Part shown: positions 48,273-62,764 of the stretch, one piece after another | Position numbering within the stretch: position 1 is the first letter of the stretch | Layout of the letters: every line of letters starts with the position of its first letter | NCBI GenBank assembly: GCA_014898425.1 | Contig: RCSZ01000002.1 | Coordinates: forward strand, 3,337,648-3,401,647 | Source of the DNA: Botryotinia globosa | Taxonomy: Eukaryota; Ascomycota; Leotiomycetes; Helotiales; Sclerotiniaceae | Direction: 5' to 3' | DNA length: 64,000 nt | Notes under the pieces: generated by a model | Told to the model about the DNA's origin: nothing | The model's input: the letters and a program-made list of their open reading frames with translations, nothing else | The model's database searches: none | Position numbers and translations under genes: made by a program

Positions 48273-51200
48273 TTTCTTTTTATATAGAAATATTGATTAC
48301 TTTAATTAATAAATCCAGATATGAGAATGTAAAGGAAAATAATTAAAGAAAAAAAAACAAATATTGCTTTTATTTAATATAATTAATTCAATAAGTATTT
48401 CAGAAGAAAAATAACTTTATTAAAATTTAGTAAAATTAAATAACTTTTTAATAGAATCTTAAAATCAAATATTAATAGGAATTTGATAGTGAATTTTTTT
48501 GTTTTTTTGGGAGGAAATTAAAAGATCCGGAATTTTTTTAGATTTCTATAAGTTTCTTGGAGTTCTTGGGGATTGATAAGGAGAATTGGATTTTTGTACT
48601 TTATTTTTTTGGTCTTTATCCTTTAAAGAAATTACTATCCTTTTCAATCTTCTACTTTTTAAAATATTGGAAAATCCTCTATTATTCTATCTAAAGTTAG
48701 GGCTATCTTTATTATTATTATTATTTGATAGGATTGGTTTGTTTTCCTCTTTTTCATTAAACTCAAAATATTTGTTATTATATCTATCCTCCAGGTTTTA
48801 TTTCAAAATTACAAAATACAACTTATTCTTATAATATCTTTCAATAGATTTGACATCCTCAAAAGCATATAAAAAAGAGCTTTTAATATCTTTTATATAA
48901 TATTAATATCAAATATTGAATTCATTATTATTTATAAAAAGAAATCTAATAACTTTTTTAAATATAAACAAATTGTTTTAAAAAAACTTATTAATGAGAA
49001 TTTATTCAATAGGATTTTAAATAATTAAATAATATTTAACTAAAAATCCAGAAACTTTATATTAATTATTATTAATAATATATTTATCGAAAATAGATTT
49101 CAAATTTTGATATATATTCTTAATATCTTGATATTTCAATTCATTTCCTAATATAGAATTCAAATCATCCCCTAGAAATCTTTTTATTATAATATACAAT
49201 ATAATTAATATTATAAAAAAAACAATATCTTTATTATTAAATTTGATTTTGAATATTACAAGATTCCTTGTAATTATAAATGCTCAATTACAATTAGTTT
49301 TTTTAATAAACTATATCAAAATAATTAAATGAATGTATTCTATATAATCTTTTTTTAAAATAATATTCTGAAAATAATCTTTTTTGAAAAACTTATTAAA
49401 TATTCTTAAAATAGATATAATAAGATTTTGCTATATCGTTTCTTATTCCGATTCTGATTTTATTTTATTATACCCTATTTCATATTTTGATTTTTTAAAT
49501 TAAAAATAAACAATATATATAATAAAATTATTTATATATTTAAATTAATACTTAATATAAAATTCTTTTACATTTCTATATACAAATATATAATCGAAGG
49601 TTTTATTAGATTGAATAATAATAACTAAAAAAGAAATAAAAATAAAACGAAATTCTTGATTTATATATTACAATATAACAATTCGCTAAATTTTTAAATT
49701 CCATTTAAAGGCTTATTATATTAAAAAGTAATAATAATAATAAACAAATCCGAATCCTATATTTTTATAGTGATTGTAATAATAATATATTTTTATAAAT
49801 TCTTAAATCAAAGAAATATAGACTTTTTTAATAAAATAAAGATATTTATTGAATTCCATAGATTTATATACTTCGAGTTTATAGATTGTAATCAGACTAA
49901 CAATAAAAACTTAAACAATCATAAATATAGCAATACTATATTTAATAGATTTGAATTTTAATATATCAAAAAGCTTCACTCTTTTTTTCTTATTAGTTAT
50001 CATATTTTCTTTGAATCAATAGAAATATTTATTATTGATATAGATATCATCAATTCAGTTTTAACGTTTATATAAAAACCAAAAATATTTTAACAAATCC
50101 TTTCAATTTATACATATAGTTTTGAATCCAAGAATATTAATAAATTGATATAAATAATAGTTATAAAGATTATTAAATATCTTATTTATCAATATCATTA
50201 TTATTCTTTAATTTATTTGTTTTACAATATATTTTTCTTTCAATAAGTAAAACCAATTTTATAATTATAGAATACCTTCTCCACATTTGTATATTTTAAA
50301 TTGGTTGATATCATTATCCTTATCTTCTTCATCTTTATTTTCTAATAGGATATCTTATCGAGATATAATTTTGTTTATTAAGTATTTGTTGAGTGATTTA
50401 ATGTTTTCGTTTATTATTATTAAATTAAATCTTAATTACCTTTAAAAATTTATAAAAATGTTTTTTGAAGATAAAAAGAAAGGAATTTGTAAAAACTTAA
50501 TAACTAAATTTCTAATAAAAAGAATATCTTTGAAATAGTCTATACTAGCTTTTCCAAATATTCCAATTATATTATATTGAAACCCAAATTTTCTTTTTTG
50601 CTTATTATTCTATTCAAAAAGTTTATTAGAAAACTTTTTGTTTAGAATTTTAAAAGTAATTTTGAATTCAAAGAATATTAAATATCAATTAACTCAAATC
50701 TTAGATTTTGAGTTTTTAGAAAATCTGTATATAAGTTTCTCATTAATTAATTCCAATATAGTTTTTGGAGTAGTAATTCTAATTAGTTTAGAAAACTCAT
50801 TATGAAATTTCATATTATAAGATATAATCAAAATTATAATAAACATTATATCTTTCTGCAAATAATTTCAATATATATAAATTTTGTTAATAATCTTTTG
50901 CCATAGTTTATAGGATTTTTTTATTTTAAAAAGGATAATTTCATTATCGATTTTTATTTGCTTTATTATTATATAAGTTTTGATATAAAGATTATTTTAT
51001 AAAATTAGAATCATAACTATTTCTATCAATATATCTACTTTAGTTTTCTATTCTTCTATTTATATATTAAACTTAATGAATTTTATATATTATTATTCTT
51101 TTAAAAGTCTTTATATAATTTCAAAAGCTTTTAATATATTAAAAAACTAAATATCATTAATTATTATCACTATATTGTAATATATATATTGTAATTGAAT

Positions 51201-54200
51201 ATCTGAATATTATATAATATAATCTAATTTATTATTAGATTATTCAAACATTTTAAAAAGGTTTTTCAAAAAAGGTAATTTTATCAAAATTTAACAAAGT
51301 TATATGAGTTATTTAAAGAAATATAAAAGAAAATCGCTCTATATATAATAATAAAAGATTGAAGTATTAAAATAATTAGAAAAGAAGGTAATAAAGAAAA
51401 TAAAAGGATTATAAATTAGTGGAAATATTAGGAAAAGAGAAAAAAATGTTTTTATTTTATAAACAATTTTCTTTATTCTATAATACTAAGAAAAGAAATA
51501 TAGGAAATGATTTCTAAAAAAAGAAGAAGAAAAAAAAAAAATTATTTTTCTAAACAAAGGTAAATAAACATTTTTTTCTATTGAAGGAATTTTGCAGGCA
51601 ATTACTTTTCTTATTATATAGAGAAAAACACTGTTTTTATTACTAAATTAATGGTTAGGATTTTTATAAATATATAATAAATATTTCTTGAAATTGTATT
51701 TAGGGATTCTAGTGTATTATTTGTTTGTATATAATTAATTATTGCTTTTGAACTATCAAAGTATTAATTTATATAATTAGATCTTTGTGATTCTAATAAT
51801 GTTTCTAACAGATCTTTATAATCTAATTGGTTGTTATTTCTTTTAGTATTATCATTTGAAATTGGTAAGTATTCTCCTTCTCTTTTTACAAATTTCTTGA
51901 AGTGAGATTTTGAATAGGTTTTATCAATTAAGGTTTTATTTATTTCTTTTAAGATATAAATATTCTTATTAGGATTTATAGTTATTATTTGATATAATTT
52001 AAGTTACCAGTATATAAGCTTCTTTTTGTGTAATATATTAATTTTTGATTATAGATTGTATTAGAGTATAATATCTTTTGGATTGATATTTTTGTTTATT
52101 ATATTATTATTTCTGTTGAAATACTTTTTTTTATTTAAGTAATAGTGTTTTTTATAAAATACAATTTCTTTTATATTAATATTATATATTTTTAATTATT
52201 GGAGATGTAATATTAATAGATTTGCTTAAATTATTATTAATTTCTAATTAAGGATTCTTTAGGTATAAAATTTTATTTTGATAAATAGTATCAAATAATA
52301 GTTATAGATTATATAAAATAGAATAAGATTAGTTGGTTAATGTGTTATAATCTTATTAACAAATAATATTGTATTAAGATATTTTAATTATTCTCTTTTT
52401 TTATTTATTATTTTAAATAATCTATTAACAATAAGTCTATAATCTTATTCAATTTGATTATTTGCTTTAAAATTGTATACAAAGATTTGTATCTATTGAA
52501 TATTATATTTTTTTAAGAAATATATTATATATACTTTATTCTCTAGGCTATTGTTTATTAAGATTTTATTGAAAATAAAATAATAACAAATAATAAACCA
52601 TATAAAAACAATTACTATTTATAAAGTTATATTTCAAAAAGCTTTTTTTTTTATTCATTTTAATAAATTATTTCTAAGGAGTATTAGATATTTGTAGTTA
52701 TTATTCAGGGATATATATATAATATCTAATTTATATTTTTGCTAATATATATTTATCTATATTAGATGTAAAAGTTCTTTTTAAAGATTCGATTATTGTA
52801 ATTGATAATTTGAATAGGAATTAACAAATTTCTTAATAATATTATATATTCCTATTTAATAATACAATTATAATATTTTATTGAAAATACTTTTCATTTC
52901 TTTATAGTTGTAGGCTTTATGTAGATTATTAATAAAGGCAATTTATTTCATTTTATTATTGATCACTTTTCTAAAAAATAAATATTTTGTGCCAATCTTG
53001 AAAAGATAATTATTATGAATATAGAATTCAAGAACTTTTTTTTTAAAATTTCTGAAAACCTTTTTTGTTATACTTTTAGATTTTTATAGTAAAATTAGAT
53101 ATTTAGTTATTTCTTGATTTTCTTTATTATATATTAGATTTAACATATAATTTTATTCAAATTTAATAAAATTATATAAGACGAGAATATTTTGAATATT
53201 ATTGAGTTTGTTAATAATCTATTTATTAATATTATTTTTTTGAGCTTTTTTTTGTTGAAGTTTTGTAAGAATATTTGATTTATAAAAAAGTTCATTTGTT
53301 GTAATATATATTGTTCTTTTTATATATTGAATTTTGAAATCAAAAAATCTGATTTATATAATTTATTTTATTATTAGGGCTTCTGGGAGATTTGTTATTG
53401 CTTTATTCAGTTGAGCAATGAGAATCTTAATATCAGTTTTAAGGATGAAATATATTTTGTATAAATTATATCTATATTTCCGAAGAGTTTTGAGTATTCC
53501 TCTATATTCTTTTTTTGTAATATTATAATTCTTTTCTGTATCATTCTATAGTCTACTTTTAAATCTAGTTATTATACATTTACTATTGAATTTTTGATTT
53601 AATATTGTATTCCAATTGTTAAGATTAATATCTACATTTAAAATGATTATTCCAATTATTAAAGTATCTTTATAATTTAATAGCATTAAGGCAGAAGGTT
53701 TGATTAGTTCAATCTTTAATAAATCCATAGTATTTTTCTATTTTCTTATTTATATAAATTCCTAATCTTTTTTTAATAGGTGGTATAGTGGTTTAGCTTT
53801 TTGAACAAATTATTCGATTCAGATATAATAGTATATATATATATCTAAAAACATATAAACCTTTATAGCATCCCTAGATTCAAATCAATTTATAATCCAA
53901 GCGATTTTTGATTATTATAAAGTTTGCTCTTCAAATTCTATAATATATTCTATAATTTCTATATTATCGAAATACTATTTGGATTTCGCTTCAATTGAAC
54001 ACCCTACCCTTTCTATATATTCCAAGGTTTTATTGATTCTTTGAATATATATAAAAATAAATTTCTATACTCTAGATATAGTTTTCTCATTACTGAAATC
54101 AGTCTTAAATCTTTTTATTCCTATATTATCTAAAAATAGTATAATTATTTTAGAAATTAAATCACCTAGAATTTTTATAATAATTCTATAAAATTGAATA

Positions 54201-57200
54201 ACAAAGTTAATAACATTTTGTGGTAATATTGTATAATATAGTAATCCAAATGGTATTTGAAAAACAATTATATTACAATTTTCTATAATTAAAAAAATCT
54301 GATTGTAATTTAAAAAGAAATCAATTAAGAAAGCGACTTAATATTCTATGAAGTTTTTTGTAAAGGTATTAACATTTGAAGATAAATTTATATTTCTAAT
54401 CGAATATTTATTGAATTCAATAATTATATTTATAAATTTATAAATACTAAAAATCTTTTTTTTTATTAAGAATCATAGATTTCTATAAAAACCATCTATA
54501 TATTCAAAAACTTCTTAATTTATTTTTTCTTAAAACATTTTAGATATAATCTTAATCAAAACTTTTGGAATAAGAAATCCAGATATTTATTAAGCTTTAT
54601 ATAAAACAATTTATATTTTCTGTAAAGGAATTATTTTTTCTTATATTCATTCAATATATATTTAATCAAAAACAAACATTTCTTTTTGATTTAACAAATA
54701 AACAAATAATAGTTTTTGTTTATAAGTAGAAAGTATTTTTCCAAAATCTATTTCTTTATATTTATCTATAATTAAACAATAATTTTCAGATTCCTTATTA
54801 AATCGTAGAATTAAATAATTTTTCTATTTTTCTAAAGATTGTAAATAAGAGTTTTTTTCCTTATATCTCTTTAATTAATTATTTTTCCCTTCTGGTCTTT
54901 TGTTTGTAAGGTTTCTAGATTGACTTGAAGAAAGTATTTTATTTGTTTTATTTTTATATAAGGTATTTATATAAAATAAAAGATAATTTTGTTAGAATTC
55001 GATAAAATTATTTTCTAGTGAGAAATATAAATTTGTTCCGATATATTATCTCTTAGATATATCAAACTTTAATTTTCCAGATTTGAGATTTAAAAGGGTA
55101 TAGTTGTTTTTTATTCAATATACTAAATGCTTACTTAGTTTTTTCGATTATTATTTATTATTGTAATATATTGTAATTCATTTTTATATATAAATATAAT
55201 TTCATTTATAATAAACTATAATATTCTAAATAACAAATTATTATATATATTTTCTATTACAAATAAATTAATAATATTTAATATTCCTTTAAGAGATATA
55301 TATATATTCTTATAAAAACTTCTGATATTAATTTCGAAAGGATTAATTTTAATAATAATAATCTAAATCAAACTAATTAATAGATTGAATTTTATAACTA
55401 AATTGATATCGATTAAATTGATAATCAAACCAGAATCTGGAATTGTTTTAATAGAATCTTAATTATTAAAAGATATTTTGATATAAGAAAGATTTTTTTT
55501 GTTATTTTTTATAAGAATATAAGTAAAATTATAAACTATATTCAAATAAAAAGCTTTTACAATTCTAATTTATTTTGAAAATTTAAATAAAATAGAAAGT
55601 TTATTGATTAAACTTATTATATAATTATTAAGAATTAATAATCTTATCAAATCATCTATTTTTATAATCTATCTTTTCTATATATTAAGGTATTCTTTGA
55701 TAATGAAATCTATAATAATAAAGATTATAATCAATAAAATGTTTCAATCGATTTCTTTTATTATTCTATAATTATTATTTATTATTTGAAGAATCATTTA
55801 TCTTCTAAACTTTTTGATTTTATTTAATACTTTTTTGATTACAACTTTTATTATAGAATTCTTAGAATTATAAATATAGATTTTTATTAATTCAATCTAT
55901 ACAAACTCTTAAGAGGATATCTCAATTATAGATTGTTGATTGAATTTAAGAATTTTATTTGTAAATAAAGATATAAATTTCATAAAGACATTTAGATATG
56001 ATTTAATTATTTTATCTAAATTATTATAAAATAATCTTTCATATTTTCTTTATACTTTCTTTATAGTATTGATATATTCTTAAATGGTATATACTTTTCT
56101 TTTTAATATAATATCAATAGATTTTTTCTTGATATTAATAAAATATAATATTTCTTTATTTTTAAAGAGTTTTAACTAATTGTTTTGAAAAACTTACAAC
56201 TTAATTATTTTTATTAAACTAGAGTCGATTTTATTATTATATATAATTAGAATAGGATTATCTAAATTATCTATTAGCTTTTATATTAGTTATTTTAGTT
56301 TATTATAATATATAAATTCTCTATTGAAATATTCTCTAAAAATCGGGTAATCTTTTTTTAGAATGTAATCTTTATTATTAGATTATTTGTTATTGTAATT
56401 ATAATATATTCTCTTATAAATTGTATATATAGCTTTTATTATTTCTAAATTAATAATAATGTTAATAATAGTAGATATTATAATTTATATAGATTTATAA
56501 ATTAAAATCTAAAATACTTTTATTATTTTTGAATTGAAAAGAATCTAACGAATTTTAATTTTTCCTTTAAACTTGAAACCTGATTGTATTTGTTTTTTTA
56601 TAATAAATATAAAATTCTCAAAAACTTTTGTTATTTTCTCTATTTCATTATTTTTTTGAATTATTAGGATTTTTATTTTATTTCGAATCTTTATAAATGG
56701 AGTAATAAATTCCAATAATTTATTGAAATTAGAATCTTTATTATTGTTTATATTAAGAAGGATATATTGGGATTTGTTTTTAGTATATTAAATTATCTAA
56801 TTAAATACTTTATTTCAATCTATTATACTTAGTTATTTCATATTGTATTTAATTTAAATAATATATTTTTGAAAGGTTTTAAAAAATATATTTTTGAGAA
56901 ATAATTCAATAACTTTATTTTTTGTTAAAGCTTTATCTTTAATTAATTACTATACAATTTGATTATATTATTTAACAAAACGATTAAGATTATTATATCT
57001 AATATCTTTTTTTTATCTATATTTTTTAATAAATTTTTATAAATATTCACAAAAATATATTTTCTGAAGGATATTATTATTAAAATACTTTTTAAAGAAA
57101 ACAGATTTAAAATGTTTTTCTTAATTTTATTTTTTAAATTGTTATTTCTTTATAGTTTTAACCTCCTCCCAAAATATATAATTCATTTATAAAAAGATTT

Positions 57201-58504
57201 GCATTTGAAAATTTTCATTTGGAATATAATAATTTTGTTAAAATTATTCTATATTTTTATATTACTTAGTAATATTAAAACCTTTGAATTATAATATACC
57301 AATAATTTCAAAAGATAGTATTAGAAATATAAGAATTCTTAAAAAATATTCTAGAAAAATAATGAATTACTAAATACTGAGATTCCTTTTCAAAAGTTTT
57401 GAATTAAAGTTTTTATTAGGTTTCTTACTCTTATTTGTTTTTCGATTGGATAAAAAAGGAATATTTGATTTGAAAATATCCTTTTTGAAATTGTTTATAT
57501 TGAAAATGTTAGGGTTAATTGATAAATTTAAAGATTTCAAATCTATAATTGAATAATTATTCTAAATCTTAGATTTATTATTAAAATCGGAGGTTGATAT
57601 AATATAGATTTTATTATTATATTAAGTGATTTCATCTTTATTAATAAATAATTATAATAATCAAATGATTATATAAAGATTTAAAAAATCTTTGATATAA
57701 TATAAATAAAGATTCGATTATTATTTTATTCACCCTTCTTTTAATAACTTTATCAAATTTTAATAAAATTATTTTTTTTTTTCAAACTTGTATAACCACA
57801 AACTTGTTTACAAAAATTCAAAAATATAGATTAACAATTTATTCTAAAAAATTCAAATCTCAGATTTCTTTTAAAAATATATCTGGAAATTTATTTTTAA
57901 AAATAAAAAGATTATTTTTATAAATAATCCTTTCAATTAGATTGAACAATATAATATTTTTGATCTCAATATAAATTGTTTTTGAATTTCTTAAATTGAT
58001 TAAATTCCATCTAGATATAAATATAACCAAAATAATCTTGAAAATTCTAAGTAAATTCAATATTTATTAAGTTTTGAATACAAAAATGAATACTAATCAA
58101 CAAATCTTAGATTCACTTTATAAAAAAAAACTTTTTTCCCTCAAAATCAAATCTTTATCTAGATTTCTGTAAATTCTACAAACAACAAAATTCTTATAAT
58201 TTGTTTTTGTAATCTTTCGAAAAAAGTAAAAATAATCCAATCAAAAACAATCTCATTTTTAATTTAGATTTATACAAAATTACAGATCGATTTTGAGAGT
58301 GGGATATTTGTTTTTCCTCCCTTTCCTTTTGTTATTGGATTATTATTATTTTAATTCTATTGCAATATTGAATAATTTCTTGTTTCTCTGTTTTCTATTG
58401 ATTTTTTCAAATTAATAACTTTTTGCTTTCTAAAGCAATTCAAGAGTTTAGATTTATATACAACTTTCTAACCTTTCAACATTTTTCTTTACGTAGATCA
58501 CTAA

Positions 58505-58743
58505 TATAAAAAAATAGAAAGTAATAGAATTATAAAATAATTCTTCATATATATTATAGAAAAATCATTATAATATATTGCCTCAAATAAAAAAGAAAAG
58601 GAGGAAACTTTACATAACACTTTACAAAATATACTAGAAGTTTGATGAGTGGGAACTAACTGCTCTTTCTAAATTATAAGGAAAAGGGCTATAAATACTA
58701 GCTACAGAAGTGGACCACGTGACCAGTACAAAGATTCGCTCAC

Positions 58744-58744
<1 letters not shown>
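58505..58744 (-). repeat. LTR (right, 5' LTR of the minus-strand element)
   Basis: 240 bp. Nearly all differences from the left LTR are C/T or G/A. The outer half (toward 58,744), with GGACCACGTGACC, is well preserved and the inner half is AT-converted. Confidence 0.9.

Positions 58745-58829
<85 letters not shown>
58745..58829. repeat. (AAT)n microsatellite, right portion
   Basis: 85 bp of the same trinucleotide as at 47,751-48,032, directly abutting the right LTR. It is followed by degenerate ATT-rich copies up to about 58,870. Confidence 0.9.
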
Positions 58830-58831
<2 letters not shown>

Positions 58832-60880
58832 GTATTATTATTATTTATAAACTTATTATTATTTATAAACTTTACTAATCTCTAGCTTCTAGGTTATATA
58901 AAAGCATTAAAGATATAATTAAACTTTAAAACCTTCAAATCTTTTAAATCTTATAACCTTCAAATCTTTTAAATCTTATAATCCTTTTATAATCCTTTTT
59001 ATAATTCTCTCTTGAATTCTTTTTCTAATTCTCTTCTTTTATTTTTGTCGTTGGTCATTCGCTTAGCGTGGGATAAGCTAAGCCGAATTGGGAATAGTAT
59101 TAAAATAATATTATATTGGAAGCTTAAGCTGATAGAATAAATAGAGTTTATTATTATTGTATTGTATTATATATTCTTGTGAATATATAAAAGTGGGTAC
59201 TAGAAAAAGATCTGAATATAGAGACTCAAGCCACTTATTTATACTTTTTCCTATCCCCTGTACATAGGTGGCGCAAGCCTATAATATGTATGTGGTGTAC
59301 TTGAAAATTCTGATTTTGTAATCAATTTTATCAATTTTCTTTATTGATTTATAATTAATTTTTATAATAAAGAAAAAGGAAAAATAATATTATACGATAC
59401 TGCGTCTGTCATTCCGTATTTGGACTAGCTCCTATGTCATATTTCAATTTTTTCAAAATAATGAATTATTATTTTGAATAAAGAATTAATAAAGGATTTC
59501 TTTTTTAATAAAGAATTCTTTATTTTTATTTTATAATAAAATTCTTTCTTATATAAAGAGAATAAAGAATATAAGAAATTTTTCTTATATTATTGAATTT
59601 TTATTATTTTATTATAATAATAGAATTTTATCATTATAATTAGTTCCTTTAATATTATAATAATATTAAGTGATTTAATTAATATTTATTAAAAATAATA
59701 ATTTTCTTTTCGATTCTTTTTCTAATTCTTTTTCTAATTTTTTTTTTTCATTATCTTTTTAATTTTTTTTTAATTCTTTTTTTAATTTCTTTTCTTTGAT
59801 TCTTTCATTTTTTGTAGTTCTTTTTATTTTCTTTTATTCTTTTTTTCTTCTAATAAATCTAATAAATCTAATAAATCTAATCCCCTCCTCTTTCTAATCC
59901 CCCTCCTCCTCCCTCTCCTCTTTCTAATCCCCCTCCCCTTCCCCCTCCTCTTTCTAATCCCTTCCTCTTTCTAATCCCCCCCTTTCTAATTCCTTATCTC
60001 TCTTATCACAAATCCCAAACCTCCAAATTAATCAGAAATATTTAATCAATTCTCTAAAAAATTTAAATCTTTAAATCTTTAATCTTTTTAATTCATTTTT
60101 TAATCAATTATTTCTTCTATTAACTAAAACTTATCAATATAAAAATTATGTTATTCAAAAGCTTTTAATTTATAAAATCTTAGAATATCTTTTAATTTCA
60201 TTTTATCAATCCTTTACTTTTGATTTATTATTTCTTAAAATCTTTTCTTAAAATCTAGAATTTTTATATTCCCGCATAAATCTTATATACTTTCTAGACC
60301 AATGAGCTTCTAGTTATGAATCGTGTTTTAAATCCTGTATGTTAGGGATTATATAATTTTTTATATGATATACTTTTTTTATACGATATAAACTTTTTAT
60401 ATGTTTATAATGAAATTTCGAAAAAGCTTACTAAGTATTAGAATTATTTCACTATTTTTTTGATGAATATTAAATAGGATTTTAAACAAGAATTTTTCTT
60501 ATTCAAATTAGTATTCCTTAGGGTGTAGTAATAATATATATTAATTTAAAAAAATATAAAATAAAATATAATATATATATATATATATATATTTTCTATA
60601 TTCATGAAACAATTTTTTTTGTTTTGAAGTAAAACTATTTCTAATTTTAGAAATTAATTCAATTAATTCATTTTATTTTCGAATAATCATTTTATTTTCA
60701 ATTAAAAAAATTTATATTATATATACATACAATATAATATTCATATATAATATTAATATAGAAGCAAGCGATACACTATATAAAACTATTTATATAATGT
60801 AAATACATTTACATAATTTAGACATTATTTATATATCATATTATATCGGTTAAGCATATTACTACTAAGATAATTACTGG
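58830..60880. repeat. AT-rich degraded repeat DNA with a less decayed island
   Basis: Mostly A/T without coding potential. A piece around 59,040-59,290 keeps ordinary composition, including GCTTAGC/GCTAAGC (an inverted pair near 59,062-59,086) and CCTATCCCCTGTACATAGGTGG. It may be the unmutated rim of another transposon. A TA dinucleotide run lies near 60,570-60,592. Confidence 0.6.
59700..60000. repeat. Polypyrimidine tract with CTCTTTCTAATCCCC minisatellite
   Basis: About 300 bp in which the plus strand is overwhelmingly C and T. First come T-rich blocks, then four AATAAATCT units (59,853-59,880), then at least five CTCTTTCTAATCCC-type units (59,887-59,990). C-rich DNA surviving in a RIP desert is unusual, and the tract could adopt triplex structure. 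Confidence 0.8.
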
Positions 60881-61249
60881 AGATCTAGCCCCACTTGCAG
60901 CCTTCCAAATAAACTGCTTTCCATTACGTCCACTTGTGAGCTCACCGCCAATCCAGAACGAAGTGACACTTAATTTATTGGGAATAATTGAATTTGAAAA
61001 GCCTTGGAATTATGAAGGAACCTCAAAATCATGGATCGTTGAAACCCAAGATAATCATCGCGCAGACACACGCATCAGAAGAAAGCAAAACTTTATATAC
61101 AAGGAACTGGAATAGATCATGCGAGCACGCATCAACTGGTAACGGCATCGATTTCGATTATATCTACTCTCACTCATTTGAATTGCCAATTTCACCAGCG
61201 ATATGCTGGCAACTTCGCAACCTGAAACATTCAATGCGTTCAACATAAC
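60881..61249. other. 3' flank of the AMP-ligase gene
   Basis: Ordinary composition returns at about 60,880. No separate gene is supported. Confidence 0.4.
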
Positions 61250-62764
61250 TCAGTGCCAACGGTCCACAAATTTGATTACTTTTCCCGCAGTAATGCTTCG
61301 CTCGAACCCATCCAGATTATCCAGGAACACAATTCGTGCCAGATGTTTGTTTTCTGGTATAATGAGAAAAAAGCTCTCTAATCGTTCTGTCAAAGTTTGA
61401 ACAGAGAAGATATCATCTCTTGGAGGTGATCGAAGTAAACGGATTTCCAGGCTTGCTTGCGGTGTATCATCCAACCGGTCCAAGATGATTTGCCATTGCA
61501 AGATACCATATTGCCTTTCTCGCATGAAAGCTTCAATTCTCTGAAACTCAAAATAAGCAGCATACCACTTGAAGCTGAATCGATGATCACGCCCTTGCAT
61601 ACGTAGAATACGTAGAAACTTCCTGTCAAACTCAGGATCAACAACCGGAGCAGTATCTGGAAGTGGATGAATAGAGCCAATGTCGCCGGTGATATAGCGT
61701 ACTAGTGGGTTGCGCAATCTTTGAAGCGAAGTTTGCACTATGAGACCTTTCTCTCCTTGTGGAAGGCATTTGGAAACGAGTGGAGCTATATCATCACTGA
61801 CGGAAGTGGGAAAAATCTCTAGCAACATACTTCGCGTGTCAAAGATGAAGTCGGTGGTGATTTCTGTAACATTTTGCTCTCCAGTCAGCTTTGGACTGCT
61901 GATTGCCCAGGGACCTGCTTCAGCACTACCCATTATGGAGAAAATCATGACATCCCCCAGCACAGACTTGATAAATACGCGTTGAGGACCGGTCAATGGC
62001 TCTGAGGTGTAGATGATCTTGTTCAGAACGACACGCTCACGATCTTCTTTCGCCATCATTGAGATGTGTTGGACAGTCTGAACAATTTGGCTACCGTCGC
62101 CGGTGAGAGCGTTGACATGATAGTTAGCTAGAGATTGTACAACTTCGGCGGGTGGCATGTAAGCACCGGCGCTAAGCACAGTTCCTCCTGCATTCTCTAT
62201 AATTTCTGTTGTTAGATCTAGTGATCTTATATATGTCAGTGTCTCCGGGATAAGGATGAAAAAGCTATTCATGGATTATAATGAAGTACCTGTAAAACCC
62301 TCCAGCCAAGTGAGTAGACAACACCAAGTCTTTCGATTCAATTACACCACAGATCCTAAGTAAATCTCCCATCCGAGCCCGCTGTCGACGATTCTCATGC
62401 ACGTCTACGGCGAACATCATGGGAATAGCGCCAGATCCACCGCCAGTAATACTCATGTATGAGCCATAGCGATAGGTGTTCCTGGGATCCACATCATGAG
62501 TGAGTCTTTCAATTGATTTGTACCTGATTAAAATTAGTTCCCGAATGCAATCATGTTTAATGTGGGTGTGAAAATGACACACAGTATTTTTTTATCAAGC
62601 AATGGCTGTTGTTGAAAATCTAATTCCTTTTCTTTACTGCGAGCAGAATCCTGAAATTTCGTTACTGTTTGTGAGTCGGCTGGGTATAAAACATTCTCAT
62701 TATAGAAAGGATGATTTTTCGCAACAGCCAGTACTTCTGCCAATGAGTACGTTCCTTTAACCAT
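61250..62764 (-). CDS. Phenylacetate-CoA-ligase-like AMP-dependent enzyme
   Basis: Three exons (62764-62583, 62523-62290, 62225-61250) give 463 aa. The segment SITGGGSGAIP (in exon 2) is the P-loop-like AMP-binding motif of the PaaK group. TEIIENAGGTVLSAGAYMPPAEV, the exon 3 stretch FSIMGSAEAGPWAIS (acyl-adenylate motif) and RYITGDIGSI (with the ribose-binding Asp) follow. The C-terminal domain ends in SITAGKVIKFVDRWH, where the catalytic lysine is expected. There is no carrier or reductase domain. The enzyme would adenylate an aryl or acyl acid and perhaps form its CoA thioester. The donor of intron 1 is GTGTGT; its phase restores ILYKSIERL. The gene sits alone on the rim of a transposon desert, so its pathway is unknown. 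Confidence 0.85.

Noticed and set aside
49770..49961. Small frames inside the retrotransposon interior
   Set aside because: They are chance open stretches in RIP-mutated AT-rich DNA; only the minus-strand RNase H relic near 53.5 kb had recognisable order.
48273..58504. Mitochondrial origin of the AT-rich block
   Set aside because: Paired LTRs, target duplication and transition-only differences explain it as a RIP-mutated nuclear retrotransposon; no mitochondrial gene was seen.
59850..60000. CRISPR-like array in the repeated CTTTCTAATCCCC units
   Set aside because: Units are irregular tandem repeats without unique spacers, and the genome is eukaryotic.
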